Assembly (NCBI RefSeq): GCF_027596085.1
Contig: NC_072458.1
Location: forward strand, 15,599,256-15,663,255
Direction: 5' to 3'
Origin: Anoplopoma fimbria
Lineage: Eukaryota > Chordata > Actinopteri > Perciformes > Anoplopomatidae
Length of the DNA: 64,000 nt
In this document: piece by piece, positions 23,646-34,285 of the stretch
Layout: every line of letters starts with the position of its first letter
Position numbering within the stretch: the first letter of the stretch is position 1
Position numbers and translations under genes: made by a program
The notes under the pieces: generated by a model
Database searches by the model: none
Told to the model about the DNA's origin: nothing
The model's input: only the letters and a program-made list of their open reading frames with translations

Positions 23646-26050
23646 TTTAAAGTAAGGGATGTCGCACCTCGCCCAGAAAAGGGAAACCGGGGCCTCCTCG
23701 TGGAGCCAGACCTGGGAGGGGAGCTCGCCGGCAAGCGAGCGCCCCTGGCCGGGCTTTCGCACATGGGGCATAGCATGGAAATAGCATGGAGCTGCCGCTC
23801 TGTGGGCCCACCACCCGCAGGGATAGGCATTAGCGTCTGGTGCATTGTGAGCCGGTCAGCAGGTTGGGGCGGGGACCTGGGCGTGCTGAACCCCGGCTTT
23901 CCAGACGTAGAATGTACCAGCTAGATATAGTTGGGCTCACCTCCTCGATAGCACTGGTTCTGGAACCAAACTCCTGGAGAGGGGCTGGATTCTATCCTTT
24001 TCCGGAGTTGCCCAGGGTGAGAGGCGCCGGGCGGGTGCGGGGATACTTGCGAGCCCCCGACTGAGTGCCGCTATGTTGGAGTTTTTCCCGGGGAACGAGA
24101 GGGTCGCCTCTGTGCGACTGCGAGTCGCTGAGGAGAAGTCTCTGACTGTTGTTTGTGCCTATGCACCAAACAACAGTTCGGAGTAGCCGGCCTTCTTGAA
24201 GTCCTTGGGTGGCATTCTGGAAAGGGCGCTGACTAGGGACTCCATTGTTCTGCTGGGGGACTTCAATGCTCATGTGGGTAACTATGGAGAAACCTGGAGG
24301 GGGGTAATCTTGGAACGGCCTGCCTGATATGAACCCAATTGGTGCTTTATTGTTGGATTTCTGTGCTAGTCATGGACCGTCCATAACAAATACCATGTTC
24401 GAGACGACTCAGAAAGGGAAACAGGGCTTGTCTCAGGCTCAGGGGAGGAGAACTGCAGACTCGGACTGGGAATATTGTCGAGCGGTGGAAAGAACACTTT
24501 GAGGAACTCCTGAGCCCGACAAACATGTCCTCCATGAAGGAGGCAGAGTTTGATGACTCGGAGGAAGACTCATCCATAAGCTTGGCAGAGGTCGCTGAGG
24601 TAGTCAGAAAGCTCTTCGGCGGCAAGGCGCCAGGAGTGGATGAGATTCGACCTGAGATGTTGAAGGCTCTGGACATTGTTGGGCTGTCTTGGTTGACACG
24701 TCTCTTCAGTGTCTCGTGGAGGTCGGGGACAGTGCCTGTGGAATGGCAGACCGGGGTGGTGGTTCCCATTTTTAAAAAAAGGGGACCGGAGAGTGTGCTC
24801 CAATTATCGGGGTATCACACTTCTCAGCCTCCCCGGGAAAGTATATTCCAGGGTGCTGGAAAGGAGGCTCTGACCGATTGTCGAACCTCGGATTCAGGAG
24901 GAGCAATGCGGATTCCGTCTTGGCCGTGGAACAGCGGACCAGCTCTTTACCCTTGCAGGTCTTTTGGAGGGGTCATGGGAGTTTGCCCATCCAGTCTACA
25001 TGTGTTTTGTGGACTTGGAGAAGGCCTATGACCGTGTCCCCCGGGGAGTCCTGTGGGGGGTACTGAGGGAATACGTGGTACCAGGGTCATTGTTACAAAC
25101 CACACGGTCCTTGTATGACCAAAGTGAGAGTTGTGTCCGGATGCTCGGCACAAAGTCAAACACGTTTCCAATGCGTGTTGGCCTCCGCCAGGGTTGTCCC
25201 TTGTCACCGATCCTGTTTGTGATTTTCATGGACAGGATTTCAAGGCAAAGCCTGGGTAAGGAGAGTGTCCGGTTTGGGGACCTCAGAATTGCATCCCTGC
25301 TTTTTGCAGATGATGCAGTTTTGTTGGCTACCTCAACCTCAACAGCACGCACTGGGGCGGTTTGCAGCTAAGTTCGAAGCGGTCGGGATGAGAGTCAGTA
25401 CCTCCAAGTCATGGTTCTCTGCCGGAAAACGGTGGATTGCACCCTCTGGGTTGGGAGTGAGTCACTGCCCCAAGCGAGGGAGTTCAAGTATCTCAGGATC
25501 TTATTCACGAGTGAGGGTAAAATGGAGCGTGAGATGGACAGGCGGTTCGTTGCAGCGTCAGCAGTGATGCGGGCGTTGTACCGGACCGTTGTCCATCTAC
25601 GTTTCGACCCTCACCTATGGTCATGAGCTTTGGGTAGTGACCGAAAGAATGAGATTGCGGTTACAAGCTGCCGAAATCAGCTTCCTTTGTAGGGTGGCCG
25701 GGCTCAGCCTTAGAGATAGGGTGAGGAGCTCAGACATCTGGAGGGAGCTCGGAGTAGAGACGCTGCTCCTTCGCGTTGAAAGGGGACAGTTGAGGTGGTT
25801 CGGCCATCTGATCAGGATGCCTCCTGGACGCCTCCCCTTAGAGGTGTCCGGGCACATCCAACTGGTAAGAGGCCCCGGGGTAGACCAAGAACAAGCTGGA
25901 GAGATTTCATATCTCGTCCTGGGAACGCCTCAGGGTTCCACAGGAGGAGCTATAAAGCGTTGCTGGGGAGAGGGATGTCTGGAATAAACTCCTTAATCTG
26001 CTGCTCCTGCGACCCAGCCCACCGGATAAGCGAAAGAAGATGGATGGATG
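23646..26050 (+). mobile_element. RTE-type (Rex3-like) LINE, degenerate
   Basis: Reverse-transcriptase blocks appear in order but in shifting frames. GGKAPGVDEIRPEMLKAL is near 24621, VDLEKAYDRVPRGVLW near 25010, GLRQGCPLSPILFVIFMD near 25180, ASLLFADDAVLLATST near 25290, and LRWFGHLIRMPPGRLPLEV near 25790. A weak endonuclease remnant ([10 protein letters not shown]) precedes them near 24250. The 3' end is a short (GATG)n tail at about 26040-26050. The motif set and tail are those of teleost RTE/Rex3 elements. GC content is clearly higher than in the flanks. Many frameshifts make it inactive. Confidence 0.85.
24525..25987 (+). pseudogene. Frameshifted reverse transcriptase of the RTE/Rex3-like LINE
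   Basis: The RT domain is recovered only by moving between frames: open pieces lie at 24525-25031, 24964-25371, 25411-25626 and 25589-25987. The FADD catalytic box and the palm motif with AYDRVP are present. At least three frameshifts separate the pieces, so no functional protein is expected. Confidence 0.85.
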
Positions 26051-26869
26051 TATTGCGTGACCCTGAGAGGTGATTCTAATTCTACTTAAAAAAAAACGTG
26101 AAGTGGACACAAATTGAACATATAATGATCATAAAGGTAGGACTTCAGCAAGGCTGTTTTATTAGACTGCATTAGTTGTAGCAAGGTAATGAGATGAGAG
26201 ACTTTGTCTACAAAATAATGAACGAATGAACAAGATACAAAAACTGGTGCAGAGCAGATAAAAGCCAATGTACAAACATATAGTGCAAAAATATAAATAC
26301 AAGTAGTGAATATATAAATACTGGTAATATGTAGTAACTTCAATGCAGAATCTGTTCATAAAGAGTGCATCTGATTCATCTAGTGACCATTTGGAGGGGT
26401 CAGACCCCTAGTTTGGGAACCACTGAACTAAACTATATAAAGTATCAAACTAGCCCAACTCAAACAGCTACAACAGTAGCATGCTGCTCCAACAATAATC
26501 TTAAAATAGAGTGTGTGGATGGTTTGCAGAGCTTTCAGGCTCTCAAACATCTGGGAAATGGAGGCTGCGGTCGAGTAGTCCTTTTTGCTTAGGAAGGTTC
26601 CTTACTGAGTGAAATGACCCGGAAGTATCTAGGAGATCAGATACTGAGTGAAATGACCCGGAAGTATCTAAGTGATGAGATACTACAGCTCATGATCAGA
26701 GCTTTTTGAATTCTCTAAATGCTCAGGAAAGGTGCTTCAATGCTTCGTTTCTTAGTTCCTTTAGCATAGAGTGCTCTGGACATTCCTCTACCAAAGGAAA
26801 GAAGATAATGCCGCCTCAACAATTCCTTGCGGCTGCACTTTTAAACTGACGCGATATTCTGACGTACTG
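26051..26869. other. Intergenic; hAT-like terminus and small tandem duplication
   Basis: Mostly A/T-rich sequence. About 26385-26425 reads as a fragment ending in AGTTTGGGAACCACTG, which resembles the terminal inverted repeat of hAT/Charlie-type elements; no partner end was found. A ~39-bp unit (ACTGAGTGAAATGACCCGGA and flank) is repeated in tandem around 26604-26680. Confidence 0.45.
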
Positions 26870-27402
26870 CGGTAAGCGTGTTGCCTCACTTCCGGTTCTC
26901 AGCGTAGTTGATAGCGTACTTTTCGCAGCTCCAGCGAAAACTAGTGAATTGTGTGACATTCCTTATTATAGCGGCTAATTACCTGTTTTACATTTAAATC
27001 ACTTGAACACTCATATCACATCTTAATTCAGCGACTTTTCGCTTAAACCAACAGTTTACACGTTGTTCAGTTCTGCTAACGCTAGCTAGCCTCATTTAGC
27101 TTAGCAGCTAACGATGGCTCTCCTTCTCTCTCTCCTTCCCTCTCTCCTTCTCTCTCTCCTCCTCCCTCCTGCTCAGTGTGTCTCATGTTTAGCCATGCCT
27201 CTGCCTCCTTTACTGATAAGGGTACATGTAACAAATGTAGTTTGTTTGCTAGGTTGGAGGCGAGGCTCAGTGAGTTAGCACCATTGAAGCTCAGTCGTTA
27301 GCTACTGCAGTTAGCCAGCCCACCCCCGTAGTCGGTGCGGGCCAACCAGACGTAGCTCCTGCTAGCCGTCCCCCGGCAACCCCCGAGCAGCCGGGAGGCT
27401 GG

Positions 27403-27957
27403 GTGACTGTCCGAAGGAAGCATAGTTCCATGTCGAAGCACACAGGTCACCACCAACCGCTTCACGTTTCTAACCGGTTTTCCCTGCTCAGTGACACACC
27501 CGCTGAGAAACCAACTCTGGTGATCGGCAGCTCCATTCTGAGAAACGTGAAGTTAGCGAAGACAGGGGCCATAGTTAACTGCATCCCCGGGGCCAGAGCG
27601 GGCGACATAGAATCCCATTTGAAACTGCTGGCTAAGGCTAAACGTAAATACAGTACGATTGTTATTCACGTCGGCGGTAATGACACCCGATTACGTCGCT
27701 CGGAGGTCACTAAATTGAACGTGGAATCGGTGTGTTCGTACGCAAAGACGATGTCGGACTCCGTAGTATTCTCTGGCCCTCTCCCTAATCTGGTCAATGA
27801 TGAGATGTATAGCCGCATGTCATCATTCCGCCGCTGGCTGTCGTAGACAATTGGCATACTTTCTGGGGAAAACCTGGTCTGATTAGGAGAGACGGCATTC
27901 ATCCTACTTTGGATAGAGCGGATCTCATCTCTAGAAATCTGACCCAGTTCATTAGTG
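27403..27957 (+). pseudogene. LINE ORF1 remnant with SGNH-esterase-like domain
   Basis: The segment reads TLVIGSSILRNV (nucleophile Ser block), PGARAGDIESH, then IVIHVGGNDTRL (block with Gly/Asn), and stops at about 27844. A little further on, in another frame, comes RRDGIHPTLDRADL, the Asp-x-x-His block expected at the end of the domain. So the full esterase signature is present but split by a frameshift. Such esterase domains are known in ORF1 of CR1/L2-group LINEs. Upstream of it, around 27180-27400, lies the rest of ORF1, broken by stops. Confidence 0.75.
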
Positions 27958-29745
27958 GACCTAATCCATGACCCAGAGTTCAGACCAGGAAGCAGAAGCA
28001 GAGTCGCAGTCTTTCACACTTCTCTGCGCTTCCTTTGGAGCAGTTACCCACCCATTTACCCACCCAAAACCCTATAGAGACTGTGTCTGCCCCACGGCCA
28101 CTTCAATTATTTAAAGTCAACAGAAGAGGAGTTATACAAAATAACTTAATAAAAGTTAAGGCAACCAATGCAACAGTGCATCAAAACAGGACAATTAAAT
28201 GTGGACTCTTAAATATTAGATCTCTGTCATCTAAGGGTGTACTTGTAAATGATTTAATATCAGATAATCATATTGATTTATTTTGTCTTACTGAAATCTG
28301 GCTGTGTCATGAAGAGTACGTTAGCCTTAATGAATCAACTCCTCCAAGTTATATTAATACTCATATTCCTCGAGGCACAGGCCGAGGAGGTGGAGTAGCA
28401 GCTATCTTTGACTCAAGCCTATTAATAAACCCTAAACCTAAATTAAATTACAACTCATTTGAAAGCCTTGTTCTTAGTCTTTCAAACCCGAGCGGGAAAG
28501 CATTAAAGTCAATTTTATTTGTTATAGTGTATCGTGCACCAGGTGCGTATTCTGAATTCCTATCTGAATTCTCAGAGTTTTTATCTAGTTTAGTCCTTAA
28601 GACAGATAAAGTTATTATTGTAGGGGATTTTAATATTCATGTGGATGTGTATAATGATAGCCTTAGTACTGCGTTTGGTTCATTATTAGATTCTATTGGC
28701 TTCTGTCAGTGTGTACATAAACCGACTCACTGTTTTAACCATACCCTCGACCTTGTTCTGGTATATGGTATTGAAATAGAAAATGTAATTGTCTCTCAAC
28801 AGAACTCTCTTTTATCGGACCATTTTCTAATAACCTTTGAATTTGTTCTACCAGAGTGTACGCCATTAGGCAAAGGTTTCTACACTAGATGTCTATCTGA
28901 TAATGCTGTAGCTAAATTTAAAGAAGCGATTTCTTCAGGGTTTTATTCAGTACCATTGCTCAATATAACAGAGGACTCCTACGCTAGCTTTAGTCCGTCT
29001 CAGATTGACCATCTTGTTGACAGTGCTGCATGCTCACTGCGAATGACACTAGACTCTATAGCTCCTCTAAAAAAGAAGCTAATAAAAGAAAGGAGGTTTG
29101 CTCCATGGTATAATCCTCAAACCCGCGATTTAAAGCAAATATCGCGAAAACTTGAAAGGATATGGCGTTCCACCAATGTGGATGAAGCGCGGTTAGTCTG
29201 GCGAGACAGTCTTAAAATATATAAGAAGGCACTCCGTAATGCTAGAGCAGCCTATTACTCAGCATTAATAGAGAAAAATAAGAACAACCCTAGGGTTCTC
29301 TTCAGCACTGTAGCCAGGCTGACAGAGAGTCACAGCTCTGTTGAGCCGTGTATTCCTATAAACCTCAGTAGTAGTGACTTCATGAACTTCTTTAATGATA
29401 AGATTCTAACTATTAGAGAAAAAATGTATAATCTACTGCCCTCAACCAGTACCGATCGATCCATAGCTGTAGAACCTGAAATATATTTAGATGGCTTTTC
29501 TCCCATCGACCTTCGACAATTGACTTTAACTATTTCTAAGTCTAAACCTTCCACCTGTCTCTTAGACCCGATTCCGACTAGGCTGCTTAAGGAAGTTTTA
29601 CCTTTAATTAGCAACTCCTTATTAGAAATTATCAATCTGTCTTTACTGACAGGCCATGTACCACAGGCCTTCAAACTAGCTGTAATTAAACCTCTTCTTA
29701 AGAAACCTACTCTTGATCCAGAGGTGTTGGCTAACTATAGACCTA

Positions 29746-31344
29746 CAGTGGGTACGGAAAGTATTCAGACCCCTTTAAATTTTTCACTCTTTGTTTCATT
29801 GCAGCCATTTGCTAAAATCGAAAAAGTTCATTTTTTTTTCACATTAATGTACACTCAGCAACCCATCTTGACAGAAAAAAACAAATGTAGAAATTTTTGC
29901 AAATTTATTAAAAAAGAAAAACTGAAATATCACATGGTCATAAGTATTCAGACCCTTTGCTGTGACACTCATATTTAACTCACATGCTGTCCATTTCTTC
30001 TGATCCTCCTTGAGATGGTTCTACTCCTTCATTGGAGTCCAGCTGTGTTTAATTAAACTGATTTGACTTGATTAGGAAAGGCACACACCTGTCTATATAA
30101 GACCTTACAGCTCACAGTGCATGTCAGAACAAATGAGAATCATGAGGTCGAAGGAACTGCCCAAGGAGCTCAGAGACAGAATTGTGGCAAGGCACAGATC
30201 TGGCCAAGGTTACAAAAGAATTTCTGCAGCACTCAAGGTTCCTAAGAGCACAGTGGCCTCCATAATCCTTAAATGGAAGAAGTATGGGATGACCAGAACT
30301 CTTCCTAGACCTGGCCGTCCAGCCAAACTGAGCAATCGTGGGAGAAGAGCCTTGGTGAGAGAGGTAAAGAAGAACCCAAAGATCACTGTGGCTGAGCTCC
30401 AGAGATGCAGTAGGGAGATGGGAGAAAGTTCCACAAAGTCAACTATCACTGCAGCCCTCCACCAGTCGGGGCTTTATGGCAGAGTGGCCCGACGGAAGCC
30501 TCTCCTCAGTGCAAGACATATGAAAGCCCGCATAGAGTTTGCCAAAAAACACATGGAGGACTCCCAAACTATGAGAAATAAGATTCTCTGGTCTGATGAG
30601 ACCAAGATTGAATTTTTGGCGTTAATTCTAAGCGGTATGTGTGGAGAAAACCAGGCACTGCTCATCACCTGCCCAATACAATCCCACCAGTGAAACATGG
30701 TGGTGGTGGCAGCATCATGCTATGGGGGTGTTTTTCAGCTGCAGGGACAGGACGACTGGTTGCAATTGAAGGAAAGATGAATGCGGCCAAGTACAGAGAT
30801 ATCCTGGAAGAAAACCTCCTCCAGAGTGCTCAGGACCTCAGACTGGGCCGAAGGTTCACCTTCCAACAAGACAATGACCCGAAGCACACAGCTAAAATAA
30901 CAAAGGAGTGGCTTCGGAACAAGTCTGTGACCATTCTTGACTGGCCCAGCCAGAGCCCTGACCTAAACCCAATTGAGCATCTCTGGAGAGACCTGAAAAT
31001 GGCTGTCCACCAATGTTCACCATCCAACCTGACAGAACTGGAGAGGATCTGCAAGGAAGAATGGCAGAGGATCCCCAAATCCAGGTGTGAGAAACTTGTT
31101 GCATCATTCCCAAGAAGACTCATGGCTGTACTAGCTCAAAAGGGTGCTTCTACTCAATACTGAGCAAAGGGTCTGAATACTTATGACCATGTGATATTTC
31201 AGTTTTTCTTTTTTAATAAATTTGCAAAAATTTCTGTTTTTTTCTGTCAAGATGGGTTGCTGAGTGTACATTAATGCGAAAATGGCTGCAATGAAACAAA
31301 GGGTGAAAAATTTAAAGGGGTCTGAATACTTTCCGTACCCACTG
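29746..31344 (+). mobile_element. Tc1-like DNA transposon, family A, copy 1
   Basis: The element has TA on each side and begins CAGTGGGTACGGAAAGTATT, with the inverted match at the right end. The empty site can be read from the sister LINE (GACCTATATC near 43503), so the insertion point is exact. The inverted repeats are about 210 bp. Each holds an outer and an inner TATTCAGACCC-type block, the IR/DR arrangement in which transposase binds two sites per end. The length is 1599 bp. Confidence 0.95.
30121..31163 (+). pseudogene. Tc1-like transposase, family A, one frameshift
   Basis: This is almost identical to the open 346-codon transposase at 54985-56025 (for example, only Arg versus Ile at residue 34 in the N-terminal part). 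The frame breaks near 30620, just after WSDETKIE, where one base is missing relative to the intact copy. The second frame restores [11 protein letters not shown] through the end, including [11 protein letters not shown] and [11 protein letters not shown]. All DD34E residues are encoded, but not in one frame. Confidence 0.92.
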
Positions 31345-32710
31345 TATATCTAACCTTCCGTTCCTCTCTAAGATCCTTGAGAAAGCTTCAGACAAAGGAC
31401 TTGTCTCTGTACTTGTATTGCTAGACCTTAGTGCTGCATTTGATACCATTGATCACCAAATCCTATTACAGAGATTGGAGCATCTTATAGGCATTAAAGG
31501 AACCGCACTTAGCTGGTTTAAGTCGTATTTATCAGACCGATCTCAGTTTGTATATGTAAACAATGAAAGCTCGATGAAAACCAGGGTTAGTCACGGAGTT
31601 CCACAGGGGTCTGTTCTTGGACCTATTTTATTTACCTTATATATGCTTCCCTTGGGGAATATTATCAGAAAACACTCAGTAAACTTTCATTGTTATGCAG
31701 ATGATACCCAGTTATATCTATCAATTAAGCCAGACGAAACTAACCAGTTCTCTAAACTTCAAGCATGTCTTACGGACATAAAAACCTGGATGACCTGTAA
31801 CTTTTTAATGTTAAACTCTGAAAAAACAGAAGTTATCCTACTAGGCCCAGATCACCTTCGAATTCAATTATCTAGCGATATAGTTTCTCTAGATGGCATT
31901 GCTCATTGCATCCAGCACTACCGTTAAGAACCTTGGAGTTATCTTTGACCAGGATCTGTCTTTTAACTCTTATATAAAACAGATCTCAAGGACAGCCTTT
32001 TTTCATTTACGTAACATTGCGAAAATCAGGCAAATCCTGTCTCAAAGCGATGCAGAAAAACTAGTTCATGCATTTGTTACCTCTAGACTAGATTACTGTA
32101 ACTCCTTATTATCAGGCTGCTCTAATAGGTCTCTTAGATCTTTACAGTTGATCCAGAATGCTGCAGCACGTGTTCTAACAAAAACTAAGAAAAGAGATCA
32201 TATTACTCCAGTATTAGCTTCTCTGCACTGGCTCCCTGTTAAATCAAGAATAGAATTTAAAATTCTTTTACTTACCTACAAAGCTCTAACTGGTCAGGCA
32301 CCGTCTTATCTTAAGGAACTTATAGTTCCATATTACCCAACTAGAGAGCTGCGCTCAATCAATGCAGGGTTACTTGTGGTTCCTAGAGTATATAAAAGTA
32401 GGATAGGAGCCAGAGCCTTCAGTTATCAGGCTCCTCTTCTGTGGAACCAGGTTCCAGTTTCAGTCCGGGGGCAGACACACTCACCACTTTCAAGAGCAGG
32501 CTTAAGACCTTCCTTTTTGATAGCGCTTATAGTTAGGGCTGGTTCAGGTTCGCCTTGGTCCAGCCCCTAGATATGCTGCTATATGCCTAGACAGCCGGGG
32601 ACTACCTAGGATACGCTGAGCTCCTCTCTCCTCTTCTCTCCCTCCTTCTTTATGTATTAATCTCCTATTTATGCACATTACTGATTTTGCTTCTTCCCCG
32701 GAGTTCTTGT

Positions 32711-33240
32711 GCTTTCTCGCCTCGCAGGTTCCCAGGAATCAGGGTTATATTTGGACTGTCATCGTGCCACCTACTGAGGCCCTGCTGACACCCACTACTA
32801 CTACCACTATCATTATTAGTCACATTACTATTATTATTGCCTGTACTATTACGCTTATTGACTTGCTTGTACCCTGGAGTCTTTGTGCTTTCTCGCTTCG
32901 CAGGCTTCTATAAATCGTGGCTGTACCTGGACCGTGGACGTGCATCCTGCTACGGCCCTGCTGACACCGACTGCTACCACCATTATTATTACTAGTCACA
33001 TTACTATTACTATTACCTGTACCATTAAGCATTTTAGCTTTACTTCCACCCTGAAGCCCGTTTGCTTTCTCGTTCTGCAGGTTTCCATGAATCGTTGTGG
33101 TACCTGGACCGTAGTCGTGCCTCCTGCTGTGAGCCGACTGACACCCACTGCTACTTCGATTATTATTATTAGTCACATTACTATCCCTATTTTCATGGCT
33201 ATAATTCTACTGTAATAATTGCTGCTATTATAAGTAGTCT
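32711..33240 (+). repeat. Three imperfect ~177-bp tandem units in LINE copy A 3' UTR
   Basis: A block starting GCTTTCTCGC and running through GCAGG, a TACCTGGAC-like stretch, CTGCTGACAC and ATTATTA/GTCACATTACTA recurs at 32711, 32887 and 33064 (periods 176 and 177). The same three units occur in copy B around 44990-45450. The arrangement is therefore a property of the LINE family, not a local event. Confidence 0.8.
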
Positions 33241-33550
33241 TATTATATGAATCATTTATGTCATATACATTGAATGTGTTGTATCTCTGTTATGCTGCTC
33301 ATTCTGTACACATGACATCTATTGCATTCTGTCCATCCTGGGAGAAGGATCCCTCCTCTGTCGTTCTCCCATAGGTTTCTTCCTTTTTTCTCCCTGTTAA
33401 AGGGTTTTTAGGGGAGTTTTTCCTGTGCCGATGTGAGGGAAGGACAGAGGATGTCGCATGTGCACAGATTGTAAAGCCCTCTGAGGCAAATTTGTAATTT
33501 GTGATTCTGGGCTATACAAAATAAACTGAATTGAATTGAATTGAATTGAA

Positions 33551-34285
33551 TATTCGGCCGACCATGAAAACAAACAATATGCCTATCTTACACAGGTTTA
33601 ACAATTATTTTCCTACAGTCATAAACTAATAGGCTTCATGTTGATGAATATGCATATAGAGTGACAACCATTTCCATTCATTTTATATGTATGTATTTAT
33701 TTACTTAGAACATGTAACAAATAAGTAAAAAAAAAAAACAAGGATATAAAATAAAATAAACAGTAAATATAGCAAACTGTCAATGCACAAATTATCATTC
33801 AAGAAGCATCAGAAGAAATAAAAAAAACAGCTAGGCCTATGGTACACACAACAACATAGTTTAGTGAAAGCGGAGTCTTATTTTCTCTAAACACAGCGGT
33901 TGTCCTTTCAAAAAAACCTTATGAAATCGCCTTCACATCTTTCCTTGACCCCATGACTGTTTCCATCGAGGTCAAGGAAAAGTGTTTTGGAATAGACGTT
34001 AGGAGGTAATTTTTGTACTATTCGACCGCATCCGTAGAATTGCCGCTAGTATAATAATGTAAATTCAAAACCAGCAGATGGCGGTAATGGGACATTTTTT
34101 ATGCTGGCCGCCATTAAAAATATGAGAAGAAGAAGAGTGACGTGCGTCAAGACGTAAAGTTAGTTTACGTTCCACCTTTACTACTCCGCTATGCTAGTAA
34201 GCATGTGCAGCCTTTAAGTTTCAGCCTAATTGAGAACGTACATTCTCCGTGAATTCCTTATAATATTCACTTCTTCGGCAGCAGC
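33551..34285 (+). other. Upstream region of trnau1ap
   Basis: Unique A/T-rich sequence turning more balanced near 34050-34285. The stretch near 34075-34110 has two copies of a GATGGCGG / CCGCCAT-type element in opposite orientation. They could be promoter sites, but this is inference. No TATA box close to the start codon was seen. The 5' UTR start is not determinable. Confidence 0.35.

Larger units (their letters stand above)
28035..32570 (+). pseudogene. LINE copy A ORF2 (endonuclease-reverse transcriptase), interrupted
   Basis: A single frame runs from 28035 to the Tc1 insertion at 29746. Its endonuclease motifs are [34 protein letters not shown] and [10 protein letters not shown], followed by the connector and the start of RT (LANYRP). 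The open frame then reads out into transposon sequence. RT resumes at 31418 with [30 protein letters not shown] and [12 protein letters not shown], and shifts frame near 31900 ([19 protein letters not shown]). Besides the insertion there are one frameshift and a deletion. The endonuclease half alone is intact. Confidence 0.88.
26870..33550 (+). mobile_element. Near full-length L2/CR1-type LINE (copy A), split by a Tc1-like element
   Basis: The order is as follows. A 5' region from roughly 26870 (start uncertain) is followed by an ORF1 remnant with an SGNH-esterase-like domain (27403-27957). ORF2 follows with endonuclease (28200-28860) and reverse transcriptase (29650-32570). The long 3' UTR has ~177-bp repeats (32711-33240) and ends in a conserved terminus and a (TTGAA)n tail at 33550. 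A Tc1-like element (29746-31344) sits inside the RT region. Relative to the sister copy at 41966-45833, about 130 bp is missing just after the Tc1 insertion (near 31385). The two copies are very similar in sequence, implying recent activity of the family. Confidence 0.9.

Noticed and set aside
23615..24273. GC-rich block at 23.65-24.1 kb as a CpG-island promoter
   Set aside because: It is the 5' part of the RTE/Rex3-like LINE, which is GC-rich throughout; the composition is explained by the element.
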